Part shown: positions 1-13,800 of the stretch, piece by piece
How positions within the stretch are numbered: the stretch's first letter is position 1
Layout of the letters: the number at the start of each line of letters is the position of its first letter
Source: Setaria digitata
Lineage: Eukaryota; Nematoda; Chromadorea; Rhabditida; Setariidae
NCBI GenBank assembly: GCA_003640385.1
Contig: RCAB01000052.1
Location: 62,001-126,000, forward strand
Direction: 5' to 3'
Length of the DNA stretch: 64,000 nucleotides
Program-made: the position numbers and the translations under genes
Notes under the pieces: model-generated
Told to the model about the DNA's origin: nothing
The model's database searches: none
The model's input: the letters and a program-made list of their open reading frames with translations, nothing else

Positions 1-559
1 ACTGAAAAAAAAGTAAACCTTTTTTACGAAAAAAAAGTAAGCCAAACAACAAAAAAAAATAAACAAATAAATTTAAAATAACAAAGGGCAGTAGTACCAC
101 AAAAAGTGATAAAATATTTCTAAAATAATAGAAAAAAAAAAAAAGCATCACGATACAAAATAAAGAATTATGAGAGATGAAATAAAAAAATTATGAGTAT
201 GCGTACGTACAAACAAACAAATTATTGGTGTAAATAAATAAATAAATAAAATAATAGAAAATAAATAGTTTTAAAATAGCAGAAGGTAAATAAAAATTAT
301 AGATACATACAAATGTAAACGAGTATAAGTATTAATGCGAAATGGAAAACTAATAGAAAATCAAGTAATAAGAATAGTTACTATAAAACAAACAATTTAT
401 AAGTACATGTGGAAATGAATCCATCACCTGATTCAGAAAAAAAGGAAAAAGAAAAATTGCAAGAAATGAATTATATCGTTGTGATACAATGACTAAAGAT
501 TTAGGGGAAAGCTGAAAAGAAGGAAGGAAATATAATCTGTTTCAGTGGGATTAATTCAG
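1..559. other. AT-rich stretch without a gene
   Basis: I see no coding region, RNA or organised repeat here. The stretch is mostly A-rich with short AAAT and ATAA runs. It ends in a plausible splice acceptor (TTAATTCAG, ending at 559) that would serve the candidate exon starting at 560. Confidence 0.5.
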
Positions 560-935
560 CAATGCTGCTGCTGAGGTGTGTTGGGTCGTTCCGGAGCCCA
601 TCTCACACTATGACCTCTCGAGATGTCGAAACGTGAAATCTCGACAGCAGTTAAGTCATACCAGACGTCACCACCAACGTCATCACCACCCGATCCCCAC
701 CGATCAGCCAGCGACGTCACTGATGCAGCTCGTATCTCCCCAGCTACCTCAGTTCTATTCCACTGGGGGCGCTATGCAATCTCAACATCTTACTGCATTT
801 CAATTATTACGCAATATGTTCGCGTCGATTACGTTACATACGTGTTTTCATCTGCGTAATATATTCACGCATAATCCTTTTGATAAAAGATCCTCCTTAT
901 TTAAACACGTCATACACACGTTTTCAGCTACGTAA
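560..935 (+). CDS. Candidate coding exon of an unrecognised gene (left edge)
   Basis: This GC-richer island stands out from the AT-rich surroundings and is open for about 125 codons after a plausible acceptor at 558-559, ending in TAA at 933-935. The frame that follows the acceptor begins NAAAEVCWVVPEP. It goes on to a His/Arg-rich and then Gln/Pro-rich segment (LVSPQLPQFYSTGG) around 720-770. A second frame is also open over 614-859 and is Ser/Pro/Thr-rich (SYQTSPPTSSPPDP), so the true frame cannot be decided. No domain or signal peptide is evident in either frame. The last 100 bases look like decayed repeats, so if this is coding the real end may be a splice donor before 850. It could be the 3' exon of a gene lying left of the window. 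It could instead be a non-coding conserved or regulatory island. Confidence 0.3.
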
Positions 936-1264
936 CATTTTATGTATATGTGCGTTTGCATATATTAAGTATATGTTTTCACGTGGTTTTTTATTTTCAC
1001 AAATGCATCTGGAATGAAGCGTTGTAAGTGACGTGACGCAAGTAATGAAATGTAGAATTAAAGGTATTGGAGATTCGATAATTATAGTAAACAAGGAAAC
1101 ACACGTCATTGAATGAATGTTGTCAAGATAGGTTAAATTAAAATTTCTGTTGGATGAAAATAAATGAAATGCGCACATGAATCAGACAAAACTTTTATTA
1201 GTATAAGTTGCATCTAACAATACCGTAAATGGCTCACGTAAATAACGTAAATGGTCTACGTAAA
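630..1264. other. Cluster of ACGT core motifs with short imperfect repeats
   Basis: By eye about 15 ACGT tetramers fall within roughly 640 bases, where about two would be expected at this base composition. Several lie in repeated contexts. CGT-TTTTCA-(T/G)CT-(A/G)CGTAA occurs near 838-860 and again near 915-933. CGTAAATGG occurs twice, at about 1225 and 1246, each followed by a second CGTAAA. ACGT is the core of many bZIP and bHLH sites, so a regulatory role is possible. A decayed tandem repeat would look the same. Confidence 0.35.
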
Positions 1265-3977
1265 CAACACTATCAAGTTAGACGATAAAAACACTGATAA
1301 TAAGCGTAGCACACCAAATGGATACGTTGAAAGGTGCCCAGTCATTAATTAGTCATTAATGATGTAAAAGTATTTGCTTATAACTACTGTTGTGGAAGTC
1401 ATAAAATTTGAGAAAAAAAACTTTAACCTTTTGTTTAAATTTTCGGAGAAGAAAAAAGAAAATTAAAACTCTATTGGTCGTTTAATTAAAAGAAAGGAAA
1501 GAAATATTTCTGCTCGTATCTCGACAAATCAAAACTAAATAAAGAAACAAAAATAAAAGTCTTTTCCCCATGATAGGAAACTTTCCGCTCGATTTGTTTT
1601 ATAGTTTTTGACAAGTTTCAACTAGAAAGCTAAAATATGCATGTCTACCTCTTGGCTCATATTTCTCCTTAATCATTTTAGCCAAGTTGCTAGAATGGTT
1701 AGTCAGCATCATCTCAATCAATATTGGCCCATAAGTAAATCATAATTCTTTCTTTTTTCCTCCTTCCCTTCTTTCATTAAATCATTTATTTCATTCTTTA
1801 TTATTTACTACATAAACTTGTTTACCTTTTTTTTTTTTGGATGGAAAGGGTTATGTATATATCTTTAATCTAATAGCCAAAAAATTATCCTATCCCAGAA
1901 ACATAGCCTAACATTGCTTAGATAGGATTTGTTGAGAAATGACAATCTTCTCATTTCTTTTTTTTTCTTTTCATTTCGTAGTTATTTCGAAGTTATATTC
2001 CGATATCAGTTATGAAATATTTCATCAATCAATTACAAGTGAAAATATTAAAACTTTTCGAATGGAAATGAGTAAACGATCAAAATTTGAAATAAAATGC
2101 TAATTTTGTTTAAAGCACATCGTTTATTGACCACTTTTGATCAGTTTCATTCTGAATGTTTGTTATTTATTTACCTGTTGATGATACTTTTTAATTGTCG
2201 CATTTATTAGTTTTTTTTTTTTTTTTTTCCTTTTTTGCCTCATATTTCGTAGAAATACAAAACAGTACGAAAACATCATTTAAATTTAAATTTCTATTTA
2301 AAATCTCTTTTTTTTTTCACAAAAGTGAGAAAAAAAAAATAACTGGATTTTTACTGTAGAGCAACCTAAAATGAACTGCATCAATTTGATTTCCATTAAA
2401 AGTAATCGAAAAACTTTTTCCAATCATTTTAAATTAATTTGATTCATTTTAAATTGCCACAATCATCAGTTTCGAAGTTCCCTAAAATTCACCAATCGCA
2501 AAATCCACAAAAAGTTTTTCTTGTTTTTAAAAACATGTAGAATATTTTTTATCATGCTCAATTTCACAAGGAAAAAGAGCCAAGTTTTGTTATTTTCCTT
2601 TCTCCTTATTACGCCCTTGAGAAAAAAAATAAAAATAAAAAAATAAAAATAAAGAGAAAAAGGAAACTCATTCTTATCAGTTCATTTAAAAATTTATTTA
2701 ATTTTTCCTTCATTTGTTTGTTGTGGCTACATAGCAGTTAATTTTAGCATGAATATTAAATCGATTAATTAAGCGTAAGCTAAATGAATCTTGAAGAGTT
2801 GCTACTTTTACTCTTGTTTCTTTCCGATAAATTTAATTTGTAATTAATATCATTCATCAATATGTGTTTCATAACGAAAAAAAAAAAAGAAACAGATTGA
2901 AATTTCATTCAATTTAATCGTTGAAAGTGATTACAGAGATGGCTCATTCTGATTTGTCATTTATTTCTATCAAAAAAAGAGATAGAAGAAAAATATCAAA
3001 TCATTAATATTTCATGAAATACAAGAAAAACGATGACATTTTTCATTAATGATTAAATGATACACAAACTGCTGTTATTTTAATTTCCAAAAAGCGTCTA
3101 GCATTTAATTATTTCATTTCGGCAAAATTTAAAATTTTTTTTTTTCCAAAAAATTTGCAGTTTTATATCAAATATGAAACGAAATGAAGCGAACAATTAT
3201 GTGATAATTAAAAATTACGATGAATTAAAATCTCGCAAAAATAGCAATCTTTTTTTTTTTCAGGTTATTTTGTCTCTTTTGTCTTTTTTAGCGTTATTTA
3301 ATAATTCGATCAATTATTAACAGCGACTTCATTATTTAACACAAATTTTTTACCATAAATTTTAATAACACAAATTTATTAATTACTTTAAGTTTGTTAA
3401 TTACACTGGTTGAGAAATAAAAACAAGTCCACACAAAATGAACGTAATGGCTCGAAACAAACCAGTTTATCATTTATCATTTAATCATCCGCCGTCGTAT
3501 TCTTCATTTCTTCCCGCATCACAGTTCTTCAATATGATAATAACTGCCTCAATTTCATTATTTAATTATCTCTTCACTTTGCTTCCCCACCATATATATA
3601 TTATTTTAATGCAATAATTCATCTGATTAACAGATTATTTCGTAATGAACCTTATCAAACATGCATTTGCATTGTCAGTTTATCAGTGGTGAGCAATTAT
3701 TGCATTTTGTTTGCCAAAAATATTTCAACCAGACTAACGCATGAATTTTCTAAGAAATTTTCAAATTGTATAAATAACGAGGCTTATTCTAAATAATAAA
3801 TTATACAAAAAAAAAGTGAGTCAATTGCTAAAATAAAGCCAAGATCAAAAGTTAGTGATTAAGCACCAATATTGTTTTAATATACTTTTCAGTTTTCAGT
3901 ACACTTCTCAATTTATGGTTTTTTTTTTTTTTTTTTTAATATAGATAATCTGAATACGAGAAATTATTCCCACTTTG

Positions 3978-4300
3978 AAAGCTTGCATAATTAGCTTCCG
4001 TAAATGAACGAATTTCTTCAAATTCAAATACACAACCATATGGTAGACTATATTTAATTATTAGTTACAATCATATCCGACCTCCATATGATCATATAGT
4101 ACAGATAATAGACTCACAGGTGATAAAAGACGGATTTANAAAGCCTGCATAATTAGCTTCCGTAAATGAACGAATTTCTTCAAATTCAAATACACAACCA
4201 TATGGTAGACTATATTTAATTATTAGTTACAATCATATCCGACCTCCATATGATCATATAGTACAGATAATAGACTCACAGGTGATAAAAGACGGATTTA
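3978..4300. repeat. 161-bp direct duplication around a single N (assembly join)
   Basis: Positions 3978-4138 and 4140-4300 are the same 161-bp sequence, differing at one base I noticed (GCTTGC versus GCCTGC near the start). They are separated only by an undetermined base at 4139. This is what results when two overlapping contig ends are abutted instead of merged, so the true genome probably has a single copy. Confidence 0.8.
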
Positions 4301-6419
4301 TACTGGAATAATTAGGCCATAAATATAATATTTTAGTGTTGGGCTCAACATTTTCAGAAGTATCAAATTTGAAAAAAAAATTTCGTTCGATAAGGATGTG
4401 AAAAGTTACTATCAATTGTGATTGTGATATTGTGACTAGTAATCTAGTGGCTAATCATAAGTTATCAATTTATCAATTATAGAACTTTTCTTTTTTTTTT
4501 TTTTTTTTTTTTTTTTTCAAGGATTAGTCCTTTAAAATAGTTTGTTGTGTATACAGAAAGCATAAGAAGTTGCTATTTGAGGAATCTTTGATGTGCTATC
4601 GTAGACTTGAATTTTAGACTAATTAGATTATAAATTCATTACAACTTTCTTTCATCTATTCAGCAAAATACAATGATTTTTGATAATTGTTAATTATATC
4701 TGAGTGTGAAAAAATTGAATTTTCAAATACTTTTATGATGCATTTTAAAAATTATGCTGTGCAACTAGAAATTGTTCCATGTTATTTGAATTATTTCCAG
4801 AGTACTCTATAAAAAAAAAAAAAAAATCATAATAGATAATGATATTTAAATTTCTATAATGCAACCATTGATTGACTCTATGAGCCTAGTTTATTAGGTT
4901 AGCTCTTGCAAGATATACTTCAAATGAGAAATGGTGAAAAATGAGATTTTAATTTTTTTTTTTTTTTCTTTATATTTCTCTACCTTTTTTCTTTTCTTAG
5001 CAATTATTTATGCTTTTATACAAAAGTCTATCTTGAATTTTCTTTAGCCTGAAATGATTTAGCACTTTTGCTTTAGGGGAAAGTCTTATCTTAATGAAGG
5101 TGAAGACTAACTTGAATCTAAACTAGTCTATATTCTTAGCTTCATCGGGTGACAGCAATGATTGATGGAGAGTGGGCTAAAATTGGACTGAATATTAGAA
5201 GCTAATGGGCAAATAAATTCCCTAATGTTTTACTATCTTAAAGATTGTCACCTCAATTTCCTCTTTCATTTTTCATATTTCCGGATTCCTCTTCAAATCC
5301 AGCAAATTTGTACCTTCGAATTACTGAAATCGAAAAAGAAAATGTGATTCTGATTAATGTTCTAACCTTTAACAAAATATTTTTAATTATTTCTAAGGAT
5401 GCTTACCTTCTCCCCAACAATTTCTCGTTTTCATGATAATAGCATTCTTGTTTGCAGCATTTATTTCTGGCTTTACAATTATTTCGGTTTCGAATTTGCC
5501 ATTATTTCTATTTTGTTTCTTTTTTTAAAATTTCAATTTATCAATGCTATAATGTTTCATTTCAAGCATTCACTCGATTCCTTCAGTTCGTTCATTAAAC
5601 GATGTAAAAAGAACTTAGATTAATAATTTTCTAAATTACTTTAATACCCAAATTACTAAATTCTTTGACATCCAAATTTCCAACAAATTCAAAATTAATC
5701 GTCATTCAGTTTACCTTTAATTTAGATAGCATTTTGTAAGATGAACTTGATCATTACTTAGTGTTTTGAGCTTGATCGTTAATTCTTTATCTATTTAATC
5801 TAATCACTATTTAGTTTCTTGTGTTCATTCAGTTAATCAGTATTTTTTAATATTTTAAAATGGCTCATTTCAAATATATTGTTAAATTAAATTCATTTGT
5901 AATATATCAGTTAATATTTTCAGGTTGCATAGTGTTAATGTATTTGTTTCACGATTTTGTGCTTTGTTCAAATTACTTTTATTTTTTAGCTTTATTCACA
6001 TTGGAAAAATAATTAATTTTTTGTCAAATTAAACTTAATTAAATTGAAAAGGAAAAAAGCAAAATAACGTAGAAATTACCCTATTTTTCGCTTTAAAAAA
6101 AAAAAAAATTGCTAAAATTTGATATCCAAATGATTGTTTCAGTGAATTAAACAATCTTATTTAATTCCTTCTTTGATGTTAATTACACTCATTCAAATCT
6201 TCCTGTTATACTGCTTTTTCCCTCAAACTTTTTAGAAATTCCTACAAATATTGTTTAAATTTTTGTCTTTTAATACTTGAAATAATTAGACTTCTCGTAA
6301 TTAATTAAATGAAGCAGAAAGAAATGTATAAAAGAGAAGGCAAAAAGGTTTCAATCCCTTTTTCCCATTCCAGTTATCTATTCCGTGTTACACTTGAAAT
6401 AAATATTCGAAGTAGACAG

Positions 6420-6423
6420 AGAC

Positions 6424-6455
<32 letters not shown>

Positions 6456-6643
6456 GAAGAAGAGAAGAGAAGAAAGAGAAGATGATAATTCTTTTCTCAT
6501 CGTTTGTTTTCTTGCATCCAATTTTTTTAATCAATTTGTCAAGAATTGAAAATGTTTTGAAAGAATTCTTCCCCTGAATTCCCAAAAGAAAAGATGAAGA
6601 TGGCGAAGGGGGAGAGAAAGAGAGAGAGAGAGAGAGAGGAAGA
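6420..6643. repeat. Two GA microsatellites
   Basis: Interrupted (GA)n tracts lie at about 6420-6455 and 6616-6643, with purine-rich sequence between and after them. The antisense frames across them are not coding. Confidence 0.8.
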
Positions 6644-7786
6644 GGAAAGATGAGTGGAGAGAACATAAAGTGCAAAGGAATGATGATGTGAAGAAGGACA
6701 AAGAAAAAAAGTAAGGAGAAACAACTGAGAAAGAAAAGAAATATAACGAAGAGAAAAAATACAAAAGCGAATATGAGATGAAAAGAAGAGAGGAATGAGA
6801 AAAAAGGAGGAGGAGAAAGACGGAAGAAATGACATCCATATATAGCTGCGACAATCATTTTAAGTCCAATAACGATACTCTTCCTGCGGTATCTTTTCTC
6901 TCTGATCTTCACTCCTCACTAAGAGAAACATATGGCTGGGACACTGTGAAATAATTCATGTCCCTGGCATCGGACTTGCCTTGTTGCTTTCGTAGGAATG
7001 GCTTTATCTCGAAATTTGATCTGAGATATGCCGTTTAAGGTTGGTAAACATTTAAAAGCTTAAGTAGGAAGTGAAAAAGCAGAAAAGAAAGAAAGAAGTA
7101 GATGAATAGTTAGATTTCTATCCGATTTGGCTAATTAATGAATAAATGATAAGTGTATATACGCATACATTTTTACAAAAAGTACTATTTTTATTAAATA
7201 CATTCCTGTTATCATAGCAAAAGATGCTAGTATATTGTTTTCTGAGTAGTAAATTTGATCGAAATTCAATTCATAACAAAATTTCCTTTCTTTTACTTTG
7301 CCCTGAGATATAATTATTCTAGAAATAAAGTGTACCTGTAACATAAATTTTAGATTACAGTTGCAAACTAACAGAAGATCGTTATGTGTATATGTATAGG
7401 GAGAAAGAGAAAGAGATTAATGAATTGGAGAGAAACGTAAGAATACATCCAGTATTAGAGATTGATAACATGTGAGAATGAGTGAAATAGGAAAGAGATT
7501 CTGATTTAGAAAATAGAAATAAATTCTAATTTTTCGTGCTTCTAGAAGTAAGGTATTTTGAGAAGAAAATATGAGCCCAAAATTAGTATTTAATGACTGC
7601 ATATTTGAGTATTGATCTATCGTTTTCATTTTTATTTGTAATTTTGACAGGAGCTAACGTTTCTTCCCAACAAAATATTTGATTCATTCATTGTTTATTT
7701 TTGCGATTTTAGTTGTACAGTATCGATGAAAATGGATGAGTAATCATTCACTCAGTTATTCAATCAATCATTGGGTCAGTGATTCG

Positions 7787-7800
7787 ATCATTCAGCTGAT
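7787..7800 (+). promoter_or_regulatory. Possible trans-splice acceptor before the PACS start codon
   Basis: A short pyrimidine-rich stretch ending in TTCAG (AG at 7794-7795) lies five bases before the ATG at 7801. Nematode spliced-leader acceptors often sit just upstream of the start codon. An in-frame TGA 15 bases upstream of the ATG excludes a longer N-terminus within this exon. The use of a spliced leader is inferred; no leader sequence is visible in genomic DNA. Confidence 0.35.
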
Positions 7801-10800
7801 ATGGACAGTCTTGCTTGTCGGACTGTGCCAATGCGATTGTTCGCTAATTGGGAAACGGATCGGACAATTGCTTGTGCCGTGCAACGGTTTTGTTCTTCAT
7901 TTCTATTTTCGTTTTTTTTCCATCACAACAAACCATTTTAATTAGTTTTAAATTTTGCTCATCGTTGGGAAATGTGCATTGCATGTGTCAATTATCTCCC
8001 GTTCCATGTAATTATTGCAATTTCACGTCAATTATGTGTGGAATATGTTGGTGAAATATACTTTCCTCCCTCTCCATCTCATAAATTTATTGCTTTTCAC
8101 TCTACTTATTGCTTTTACGTGTCATGTTTTTGTGTTTCACGTCAAATATCTAACGAAAGGTTGTATACACATACATAAGATATTACTTTGAATCTGCATA
8201 GATTGCCAAAGAACGGTTTATTGTTTGAATCCATATTTTTCAAATACATACGAATGCTTTTTCTCTAGTTTGGGAAAGATTTTGGGAGGGGCGGAGGAGT
8301 ATGAAATAATTTCAAGGGGGAATGGATTTGAAATTCAATTTATATCGAGAATTTGACTTTTTATATTTTTTATTGTTCAATATATAAATTCTAATAAAGT
8401 CACACATCTCTTTCAGAATGTTTTCAATGGCTTTAACTCGCTTAGTGTTTAATTCATTTGTTGGGAATGAGTCCACAGTTGTTATTACCGTTAAGTTACA
8501 CGTAAGTTTTTGAACTTCAACCTCAGAATTCTTTTTATTCTCTCGGTATAAAATATGTTTACCATTAATTGTCTAAGTGACCATTTAATAAAATTAAGAC
8601 TTCACTGTGTATTTTAATTAGCTTTGATTATAACAGGAGATAGTATTTTATACGCACAATAGAAATAGAATATTAATCAATCAACCCAAAAAAAAATGTA
8701 TATATATATATAACTTAGATTCTGAATTCTTCAAATCATCGAATATGCATTCAGTGTAAGTATTCAGTATCTGTGGTATTTTAAGGGTTCGAAACGATCT
8801 CTTCGTAGCAATGATTTTCTAATTCAGTCTCGGAATGGAAGAGTTGATGTAGATTTGAATATATCATTTACAATACAGGTAATATAGATTTAAATATGTC
8901 GTTTACAATTTCGCGTATCATTCGTTCTTATTTTTACTTCTTTGGTCTCTCTAACATTTTAAATCCAGAAAAACGAAGCAAATTTTAGTAATCATACGGC
9001 TTTTTGTTTCGGTTCATTCTGAATATTTTTTCTTTCCTTTATGTTACAATATTTGTTTAAATCATTTGTTTGCATGTGACATTAATTCTTTCATTGATTT
9101 CTGTTTGAGTTACTGATGACTCATGGCAAAAAATAATGCTTTTTCCTTTCAGTACCCTCATTTCTTGAAAAGAAAAGGAAATATTTTACATATACTTCTT
9201 CAAAGGCGCAAAAGGTATAAAAATCGACCAATTTTGGGTTATAAAACACTTGCTGTTGGTAAGCGCTCTTTTTTATTATTAGTCATCGTTGTTTGTTTTA
9301 TTTTCCATTTTTCAAATGTTTGCGGTTCTCTATGTGTTCCTTTAAATGGCTTAAATTTTTTGTGAAAGGATGTTCCAAATTCTTCTAAAAACCAAAAATT
9401 TAGGAGTTATTTCATTTTGCAGGTACGATAAACTTATCGGAAGTGCTACAGAATTGCTCTGTTCGCGAAATTTCCCTTTTTGATCCTGATATGGAAAAAG
9501 ACGAAGTGCAAAATATTAATCGTGAGTCACGTTAATCTTATATGAGAACATTGTAATATATTACCGATGTGCTTGCCGAATTATTAGTATTTTGATCCAC
9601 CTTTCAATTGAGGTGAAACAGTCTTTGTTTTGTTACTTGTGTTTTGTGCCGAAGTCTTAGGAAGTAGTGAAGGCATTAAAATAAGTCACGATAATCATTA
9701 TTATTGTTTGATATTCTACTTGCAGCAGTGGGACGACTTGTAGTTGGATCCTGTCAAAGTCAAGCATTCGAAGCTGAAAATGAGGTAAGTATACGGAGAG
9801 TCAAGGAAAAAGAACTGGAAAGCGAAGATGATGATGACAGTTCATCGGATGGCCAGGACACAAATGATGAGCAAGAATTACAAGATTCAGGTCGCTCAGT
9901 CCCAAAGCAGAGGTGAAGGACCACTACATCTTATTTTAACTTTTTTTTTTTTAAGTTTGATCTTGTATCGTTTGTGATTTTGTTCATGCCACTTTTTCTG
10001 CTTAGTCAATACCTGCAATTGTAAGACTTATTTCTCATCATTTATGTCGTTTGCATCTTGACAAATTAGTATTTTCCAGGTATAAGTCACGGAAAACACA
10101 TCAACGGAAAATGGCGCGTAAGAATTTGAAGCAAAAATTTTCATCTTTATTAAAAAAATTTAAAATTCCTGAAGAAGGGGCTGCAGGTTAGTTGATTATA
10201 CTATTATTATAATATGTTTCTATAATATTGGATTTTAGCTTCATTGGAGTTTAATTAGTGGATATTAAGAGGATATAATTTTGGGTCATTGTGAATTAAC
10301 TCAGATTCCATATCCCGAACCGGTAGTGTGGCACCAACAGCACAGGAGCTTGAAGAACTGTTCGAAGAGTTGGACAATTTGTCGGATTCGGGACCAGAAA
10401 TGATGATGGATAATTTGAGCATTGTGAGCAGTCCAAGGCCTGGTTTGCGACCGTACTTTGCATCTTCATCAAGAGAAATATTACCATCAATCAGGGATGA
10501 GAAAGTACTGGTATACTTTAGATATTCTCCTCACCCGACCTTAAATAAAACCATTAAGCTACCTCATTTCAAAATGGCAGGAAATTCAAGAAGAGTCAAT
10601 TTCAGGATAATACTGAAGAAACGGAAAGCGATGAAGAAATTAGTACCGATATTGATAATCTCATGGTTGCGTCATCTGGCACGTAAGTTGTTGGTTCCAG
10701 TAGGAATGATACTTTAATAATTTGTGGCTTCTTTAAAATTTAACAAAATCCTTACCTTATTTGAGCAGCCTGATTAGTGTTCTCTTGCAGAAGGCCAGTC

Positions 10801-13800
10801 AGTCGCCTAATAAGTGCCTGTTAATGTTGAACACTATGTTTCGTTTTACACTCCATTCATTTCCAGCGCAATTAAGTCTCTTTAAATATTTCCAACCGCA
10901 AGTAGAACAATGGTATAAATTGTAAATGTTGCGTTTACATATTTTTCTTAAAGTTAAGAATTCTCAAATATCGAAAATAATTCTTTTTCACCTAGTATTG
11001 GGTATTCAGTGTTAATACGATGTTTGAACATGCTTGATCTTTGTGACATACGCTTTCTATTATTTCCTTCTTCATGTATTTCATGATTGTTACTTAATCT
11101 AGAAAAAGTAAGGAAAAGAAAAATAAACAGCAGCATTTTTTTAGGGTATGTCTTTTAGCAATTCATTCTTATTCTTTTATCAAGGCGCTTCTTAGGAACT
11201 GTGGAGGCGACATTATTTCAAGCTTTTTTTGTATATCATCTCATTATTTCAGATATGGTTTAACTGAGAAAAATTTCCAAAGACCTGTGACGATGGTTGA
11301 GACCACTCCAAATACTGTTCCAGTAACCACTGTTCCTAGTCTCCATTTTACTTCCAACGTGCCTTCATCCATTTCGGCCGCTTCATTTCCTCTTTGCTCT
11401 CCAAGTTCCGATCTCTCAGCTGCTGGGAATGTTACAAAATCTCACTGGCATCCAATGCGTACAACATCTGTTACCGATTGGGTAAATTACGATCTTTTTC
11501 AAAATTCCGATCACTGGATTTTAGTTTAAGCTAATTTTTAATTTTTAGCTCTATTTAGCCTCTTTATTACAGTCTACATATTAGACCCGTTGGAAACAAC
11601 CGGAATTACTTCATCTTTACTAAAATTGATCTAAGCTGCATTTAAATAGTTCATTTCAAACCTGAAGACCTATTTGATAAGGTCCTTTTTTCTTTCTTTT
11701 TTTTTTAAACTTCCCCCTCATTTCCGTGTAGGTCTTCTATTAACAAATCGAAACAAGATTTTTTTTTAAACTTTCATTATTTTACAAACTGCTTCTGCCT
11801 TCAATATTGACCTTTTTTTCCCACTATACTTTAATTCTATAATTCTGGAATCTTACTTCTGAAGTTGCTTTTGGTCATCAAGAAATATTGATTGATCATA
11901 TTCTGAGGTGCAGTGAATTTGATTCTACTTAGTTACTTTATTTATCTTCATTTTAAAAATTTCAATATGTGAGATTTTTCCTTGAAATTAATAGCTACAT
12001 TATAAATGAAGTAAGTTATTACAATTATTGTAATTCTTATTATAGTTTTTCATAAGACAATAATCACGTCATGGTAATTGTTTTACTGCTGTTGGTAGAA
12101 ATCATTATGATTTTGCAGTTATCCGCTGTTATACGTGATGAAGAGTCATGGAGTGTTAGTGAGCGTCTGTGGTTATGTGATAGTTCTGACATACAGATTC
12201 CATCATTTTTCGGTTCCGTTTTTCGAGTTTTGGATTGTTCATCGTTCAACGATTGTCGGTTATTGATTTCATCAATTGTTGCAAAAATACAAAAATTGTG
12301 GGTGTTTTTTTTTTTTAATTGTGAAATTAGTACTAATTTCAGGTGAAAATTACATGTGAATTGTGCTTTTTAAGCATACATTCCATATTTTCAGTGCATT
12401 AAGTTTTGCTTCAAATGGAAGTTATTCGATCTTCTTATATTTATGCTTTGAAAACCCTTACAATAAAAGATTATTCCATAAAAAAATCGAAATTTAGAAT
12501 ATGAAATTTAGAATAAAAGTTTTTGTTTCAAGCTGTAATAGTTCATCAGCGTCTCCGCCATGTACTGTTCTTGGTGTAATTGGTTCGGAAAAACTAGTTA
12601 GCCTTGTTCTTCGAGCATATGTTGAATCGTTGCAAGGCAAATCAGCTGACTGGATTAATTTTCTGAGGTAAAACGTTTTACTTTTTTGAATAACACGTAT
12701 AAAATTAGTTACATTAACATAATCAGATTTATCGTAATTCAGATACTTAATTTCTTTTTTTTTGTTATAGATTTTGTGTAATCACATTACCGTCCAGTGC
12801 CTTGGGCAAAGTGCTCCAGGGTGCAGCCGGTGGTACGTCCTCACTAAATGAACTTTTTGTGAAAAATACCGATGAATTTGTACTATCCGAACTGAAAACA
12901 TTTGCGACAAAATTGCGAAATATGTCAGAGGGAACGTTTCGGAAGCTGCCGATCGGTGAAGCAATGTTACAGTTGCATAGTAAAGGGTAAGTATCTCTGA
13001 GTGTACCCAATATAATTACGATTAAAAATGTCTTGTAGGGAAGCTTTATTAGCGATACAAGATACATTAGTTGTCAAATGTTACGTTTTTAGTGTCGTTT
13101 TTACTTTTCTGAGAGTGAGTCTTATATAAAGATTTTATCACGATGCACAGTACATTTTTAGATTAGCTGATGAGAAGGAAAGCTCACAATTCGTACCGTT
13201 TTTGTCGGAAGTCCGGGTTGGTCAACTGGAAGAAGATATGGAAAGTTGCGCAGTGTCTGTACGTTTTAACGAAGAAACTCAGGTGCGTCCTATCTTTTGC
13301 ATTTGGGAATTACATATAACATCAATTAATTTCTATTTATATTTGATGAAAGATTGTTTGAATGTTGTTTTAAGGTTAGTAAGATATATTATTATACAGA
13401 TTTAATTCCAGAATGAAGAAAGTGAAATCTTACTAATAAATCTTGCTGTTACAGGGTGTTTTCGGCGTGCAGCAGCTATCTCCTCCTCTCACTCCACACA
13501 ATACAAAAATATCTGACACGCAGGATCTTCTTATTGAATATTGGATACCGAATAACCAAAACGTACGATTCTTTCAGCTTAAAGCTTACCTTTTTTTGTC
13601 GGTGTAAAAATGAAAAGCTAAAATTTATGTGTTCAAATTAAAGAATTGTTTTGAGTAATAAGAATGAAACTATTTTATCCTTGAATTTTAGAAATTTGAT
13701 AATATCATTAGATAGAATGCTTACAGTTTTTTTTTCTTTTTGTCAGAGAATTTGACCTCTCTTTTATGCGTTGGAATTCCCAAGCTCTTTAAGGCTTTTC

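Larger units (their letters stand above)
1265..7785. other. Intergenic region without a recognisable gene
   Basis: Open frames here are short and low in complexity, and follow poly-T and poly-A runs. The only structured items are the duplicated block around the N at 4139, GA-rich microsatellites at about 6420-6455 and 6616-6643, and many homopolymer tracts (for example T at 4490-4518). The long reverse-strand frames at 6388-6912 are translations of the GA repeats (Ser/Leu/Phe runs) and are not genes. Confidence 0.6.

Noticed and set aside
6388..6912. Reverse-strand open frame of 174 codons with Leu/Ser/Phe runs
   Set aside because: It is the translation of (GA)n-rich sequence with poly-Ser/Leu and no splice or domain logic; two other frames in the same place look equally open.
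10789..10925. Possible extra PACS exon after a CTTGCAG acceptor
   Set aside because: The open frame has the wrong phase from the exon ending at 10682, which joins cleanly to 11253 (AC/A). No PACS similarity is visible.
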